Assembly: GCA_014549065.1 (NCBI GenBank)
Contig: JACDOX010000040.1
Span: forward strand, 5,220,231 to 5,284,230
From: Cardinalis cardinalis
Lineage: Eukaryota > Chordata > Aves > Passeriformes > Cardinalidae
Length of the DNA stretch: 64,000 bases
Direction: 5' to 3'
In this document: piece after piece, positions 59,896 through 64,000 of the stretch
Numbering within the stretch: position 1 is the stretch's first letter
Layout: each line of letters starts with the position of its first letter
The notes under the pieces: generated by a model
Seen by the model: the letters and a program-made list of their open reading frames with translations, nothing else
What the model was told of the DNA's origin: nothing
The model's database searches: none
Translations under genes and position numbers: made by a program

Positions 59896-60969
59896 CAGTA
59901 CTGTGCTGTCAAACTTTTGGTGCATATGATAACTAGTATAAAGGCATCTCAGGGAAACATTTTCTAATTTTTTGTNAAGGCAGTCTAGCCAATCTGAGCT
60001 GAGATTACCAAATAACAGACCACTAACTGAAGAGATGAAGAACGAAGTTCTGATACTTGTAAAGGGAAAAAGAAAGCAGAAAGGGACTGAGACATCTGCA
60101 CAAATTCCCTTAAANAGGACCTCAAACCTTTACTTTTCTTAGGCAGCGTATGTACGGGAAACACTTAGTGATTGCTGAAATGAGAAAGGCAGACAGAAAG
60201 GTCAACCACATATTCCCTAACAAACACATTAACAAGAACGAACNGAAAAGTTTTGAAAAGGCCAACATACTGACACTGCCTGCTGGCTTCTCCTATGAGG
60301 GGACAGGATTTTGAGAGTCATTATGCTTTATTCCCTGTACTACTGTCCTACCAAAGCTGGAAAGAGAGAGGAAAATACAGGCCAAAGAGAAAGATGAGGA
60401 GAGAGAAGGAACCTCTGTCAAATGAAGGATAAAGAGAACTTCTTGCAGGGAAGAGCAAGAATGGACAAAAGGCCAAGGNGACGATTTGATAAAGATATTG
60501 AGACACAGCTAGTAACAAAAAGAAATACCAGTGCTAGGTATGTTTCTAGAAGACACTAGGTGGTAAATCTCTGAAGGCTATGAGCACAGGCAAACAGGAG
60601 CAGTGTGCTGGAAAATTCAGAATGATTTTTCCATGAAAATACTTGGGAGTTTGAATTCTAAATATTTCTGGTTGCATGCAGAAAGAAGGGTCAATGAAAA
60701 CCTTGCAGATGTGTCATTGCTGTACAGCACTAATCATTGTNGTTTTTACAGAAGTTACATTTTTTTGATGCTGCATTTTAGTTCATAGTCCTTGAATGAT
60801 ACATCTGGCATTCCGCTTTCCTATGGAATATTCTATGGGAATATATATTGGAAATATTTGGAAATAGCTGCATTTTATTTCCACTAGTGCTGAACTGCTA
60901 CACTGTGTTAGTTATTTCTAAATAGCAAACAGCTATCACACTTTATATACCTGTGTGGGTAAGCTTTCA

Positions 60970-61006
<37 letters not shown>

Positions 61007-62329
61007 ACACACACAGAGAATATGTATATTTCTGTAAAAACAAATGCATGGGGACTTTTGGTTTTTGTTCAGCTTATTTCTCATTTCTTGACAGTATTTG
61101 TGTGATTTCATACTACCTTGGTTTGAGTTCAACAATACAGTTATCAGTGTTCATTATGAAAGGAATGTTTCTGTTGGATTTGTTATTCAGCAAAAAAAAA
61201 TCCCATGAGTAACAGTAAGCTAAAGTATAATCTATTCCTTATAACACTGAAATGAGTGCTGAGCAAGTTACTTAAAACTCTACATGAATAAAGTATTGGA
61301 AACAGGCCCTAAGGGAAAGCTAAGGTTTAATGATTATGTGTATAATAGTGATACATTTTCTGACACACAGCATTCAAAAGAATAGATTCCATGATGAGTG
61401 TTTCTAAAGTGCTGGATTAGTTGGAGCTAAGCAAAAATTGGTATATTTTTATGATCCTTANTATTTCTTATGGGAACAAATCCTACCTTGGAGCTAATTA
61501 TTAATCTATTCTCAGGGTAAGCATCAAACCTGTAAGTGAAAAGCAAAGTGCATGAAGACCTAAAAAAATCCATGTCCTTAGCTTCTTTCTACTCTAACTA
61601 TAATCAAATAGTAACCTGAAATTTTAATTAAAAAATATTATGAAATTAATTGCTTTTCAAATTGTTCTTTGGTGGCAAGGATCACCACAGCACTAGACAT
61701 AGTGGAAACTAAGGAAATATAATGTATTTAAAATTTTGCTATTGAGTTTACAGAAAGATTTCTTTCCTTCAAAAGAATTGACTATTAAGTAACTGACTAA
61801 AGGCTCCTACTTAACATAAAGCTTCCATTACTCTGGACTTTGAATTTATACATGTCACACATGTAAATATGTCTCTATAATTTATTCTTTAAATCTTGTT
61901 ATATAAAAATATCTCTCTCATACTTTTTTTCCCCTACTGTAAGAAAAAATAATAAAAAGCCAAGATATTTTCATATGAATTGTGATTTCATATAAAATGT
62001 GATTTCAATAACAAAAACTCTTTATACATAAGCTTATTCTGTTTCAGCATCTGTCTAGTTGAAGTTAATGGAAAAATTTTACTAAGCACAGAAGGGGAAA
62101 GGAAATCTTCAGAATATGTTCAAAGTCCACAAATTCTTTCTAAAAATCTAATCTTTAAGGTTTGTTCTAAAAATACAAGTTTATAATGAATGAATTAAAG
62201 AGGTTAGAAATGTTTGCAGCTTTAAGCACTGGCAGAACTTATTTTGTAGTCATATTACACTGCTGGTAAACTAAAACTCATCATTTCACTTTTTATGTGA
62301 CAAACTGTATTAACTTGAAGTTTCAAGTC
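59896..62329. other. Intergenic, no gene seen
   Basis: AT-rich, with a purine-rich patch at about 60350-60480 and a (CA)n microsatellite. No gene recognised. Confidence 0.65.
60968..61016. repeat. (CA)n microsatellite
   Basis: Nearly pure CA dinucleotide run with one AGA interruption near 61001-61003. A likely polymorphic marker. Confidence 0.95.
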
Positions 62330-62522
62330 ATAGTCATAGAATATCCCGAGTTGGAAGGGATCCATCAAGTTCAGAGTCCAACTCCTTCCTGGCCTGCGCA
62401 GGACGCTCCAAAAATCACACCGTGCACCTGAGACTGTTACCAAATGTTTCTTGGAATNTGTCAGGCTTGGTGCTATGATGACTTCCCTGGGGAGCCTGTT
62501 CCAGCACCCAACCACCCTCTGG
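62330..62522 (-). mobile_element. CR1 LINE 3' fragment, minus strand
   Basis: It begins on the plus strand with AGTCATAGTCATAGAATATC (complement of the octamer tail). The minus-strand translation reads VGCWNRLPREV, the CR1 ORF2 C-terminus. It stops abruptly near 62522, where the long-unit tandem repeat begins after a short A/T-rich junction. Confidence 0.85.
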
Positions 62523-62540
62523 ATAAAAAAAAATTAAGTT

Positions 62541-64000
62541 TATTGATATAAAAATTTTATTATATAAATTTTTTTTGTTCCTAAGTCCTTCTTTTCTGTT
62601 TTGGCCTTCAACGGGGATCAATTTNGGCAAGCTTTGGTGCATGTCCCTGCACTTGATGGCATGCCATGCCTTTTGATGGCTTTCATATCACCTACAAGTT
62701 TTCTTTTTTTTTTTTAAGTATCCATGCCATGTCCCTGAAATCTTCCCCCTTTATTTTTTCCCCTGCTTTTGCAACATCTGNGCAGTTAGTTTTGGCCTCT
62801 TTTGGTCCTTTGCACTGCACCTCATTTCCTCCCAGACCACTTTCTTGTAGTCACTAAATCTCTGGATTTTCTGGTTTTTTTTGGTTTTTTTCAATTGCAT
62901 TTCATTTGATCATATCTCCTTTCCAGAGTCTTTCTTTTCTGTTTCACAAGATGCCATTTCCCTTCCCAAAAGAAAATTTTATTTCCTTTCGGGAAGGGAA
63001 ACGAAATCTTGCAATTTCAATGGGGATCAATTGGGNGAGCTTTGCTGCATGTCCCTGCACCTGATGGCATGCAGTGCCTTTTGATGGCTTTGACTATGGG
63101 GAAGATTTTTTCTTGTTTTTTTCTTTTCCTTAGGTATCCATGCCATGTCCCTCATATCTTCTGCTGGGTGTTGTGTCTTCCTCCTTGATTTTTTTCTCCT
63201 GCTTTAGCAANATCTCTGAGGTTAGTTTTGGCCTCTTTTGGTTCTTTGCACTGCACCTGATGTAATCCCAGTCCATTTCTTGTAGTCACTAAATTTCCCC
63301 ATTTTCTTTTTTGTTCCCTGCAATTGAATTTCCTTTGATGTTATCTCCATTCCAGAGTGTTGGTAAGTCCTTCTTTTCTGTTTTGGCCTTCAGCGGAGAT
63401 CAATTTTATCAAGCTTTTGTGCATGTCCCTGCGTTTGATGGCATATGGCATAGCTTTTGATGGCTTTGAATCTGGGGAAGATTTTTTTTTTTTTAAGTAT
63501 CCATGCCATGTCCCTCGTATCTTCCCCTTCAAGTTGTGTCTTCCTCCTTGATTTTTTCCCCTGCTTTTGTTACATCTGTGAGGTCAGTTTTGGCCTGTTT
63601 AGGTCCTTTGCACTGCGCCTCATTTCCTCACAGACCACTTTCTTGTAGTCACTATATCTCTGGATTTTCTGATTTTTTTGGTTTTTTTTCAATTGCATTT
63701 CATTTGATCATATTTCCTTTCCAGAGTCTTTCTTTTCTGTTTCACAAGATCCCATTTCCCTTTCCGAAAGGAAATGAAATTTCCTTGCAGGCCACTTTTT
63801 GAAGGCACTAAATCTCCCAATTTCCTGGATTTTTTGGTTTTTTTTCAGTCGCATTTCATTTGATCGTATCTCCTTTCCACAGTGTCTGTAAGCCTTTCTT
63901 TTCTGTTTCGCACCATCCCTTTCCCTTCCTGAACGGAAAACGAAATCTTGTGATGTCAATGGGGATCAATTGGACAGGCTTTGGTGCATGTCCCTGCACT
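62541..64000 (+). repeat. Long-unit tandem repeat array, runs off the window
   Basis: The phrase ATGTCCCTGCA (or ATGTCCCTGCG) recurs at 62641, 63049, 63423 and 63988 (spacing 408, 374 and 565). A CAATTGCATTTCATTTGATC-like phrase recurs near 62892, 63320, 63691 and 63848. Units are T-rich on this strand and about 370-430 bp long, with one partial extra copy. Similarity between units is high but imperfect, with short indels. The array continues past 64000. A copy of the family lies inverted at 36.06-36.50 kb. I do not recognise a named family. Confidence 0.85.

Noticed and set aside
62541..64000. CRISPR-like array
   Set aside because: Repeats are hundreds of bases long and imperfect, without short spacers, and the genome is a vertebrate's.

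Overview
The window is vertebrate nuclear DNA and almost certainly comes from a songbird-like (passerine) bird. It is AT-rich, with small exons in long introns, 5'-truncated CR1 LINE fragments, retroviral LTR remnants and a tRNA-Ile-headed SINE with a CR1-like tail, a type known from passerines. Isolated N bases occur roughly every few hundred bases (15 in the first 5 kb), which looks like masked ambiguous or heterozygous sites.

Three protein-coding genes fill the first half. (1) 287-11706, + strand: the last twelve coding exons of CEP290, a ciliary transition-zone coiled-coil protein whose 5' part lies off the left edge. (2) 13055-18753, - strand: a complete seven-exon RLIG1 (C12orf29), a 5'-3' RNA ligase of 324 residues with its catalytic KVDG motif, read from a GC-rich promoter near 18.5-19.0 kb. 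(3) 21106-32091, + strand: the C12orf50 homologue, eleven coding exons plus an unresolved initiator exon. It encodes an N-terminal CCCH-like zinc knuckle and a low-complexity acidic tract. Order and relative orientation match human 12q21.32 (CEP290 and RLIG1 convergent, RLIG1 and C12orf50 divergent). Exon boundaries were placed by hand from splice consensus, reading-frame phase and remembered similarity to the human proteins. All junctions agree in phase.

From 32.1 kb to the end I find no gene. This half holds CR1 fragments at 36.5-37.56, 44.78-45.22, 50.28-50.44, 58.85-59.00, 59.56-59.89 and 62.33-62.52 kb. It also holds a solo LTR with a probable 6-bp target duplication (49.58-49.93 kb), simple repeats, and a long-unit tandem repeat at 62.54-64.0 kb that reappears inverted at 36.06-36.50 kb.

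The strongest unexpected signals are two. The first is a 642-bp open reading frame inside a CEP290 intron (1715-2356) that has splice signals at both ends, keeps phase 0, and would add 214 Glu/Lys/Asn-rich residues to CEP290. The second is the ~330-430-bp monomer repeat, which directly abuts the 5' side of a CR1 fragment, in the same relative orientation, at both of its locations.
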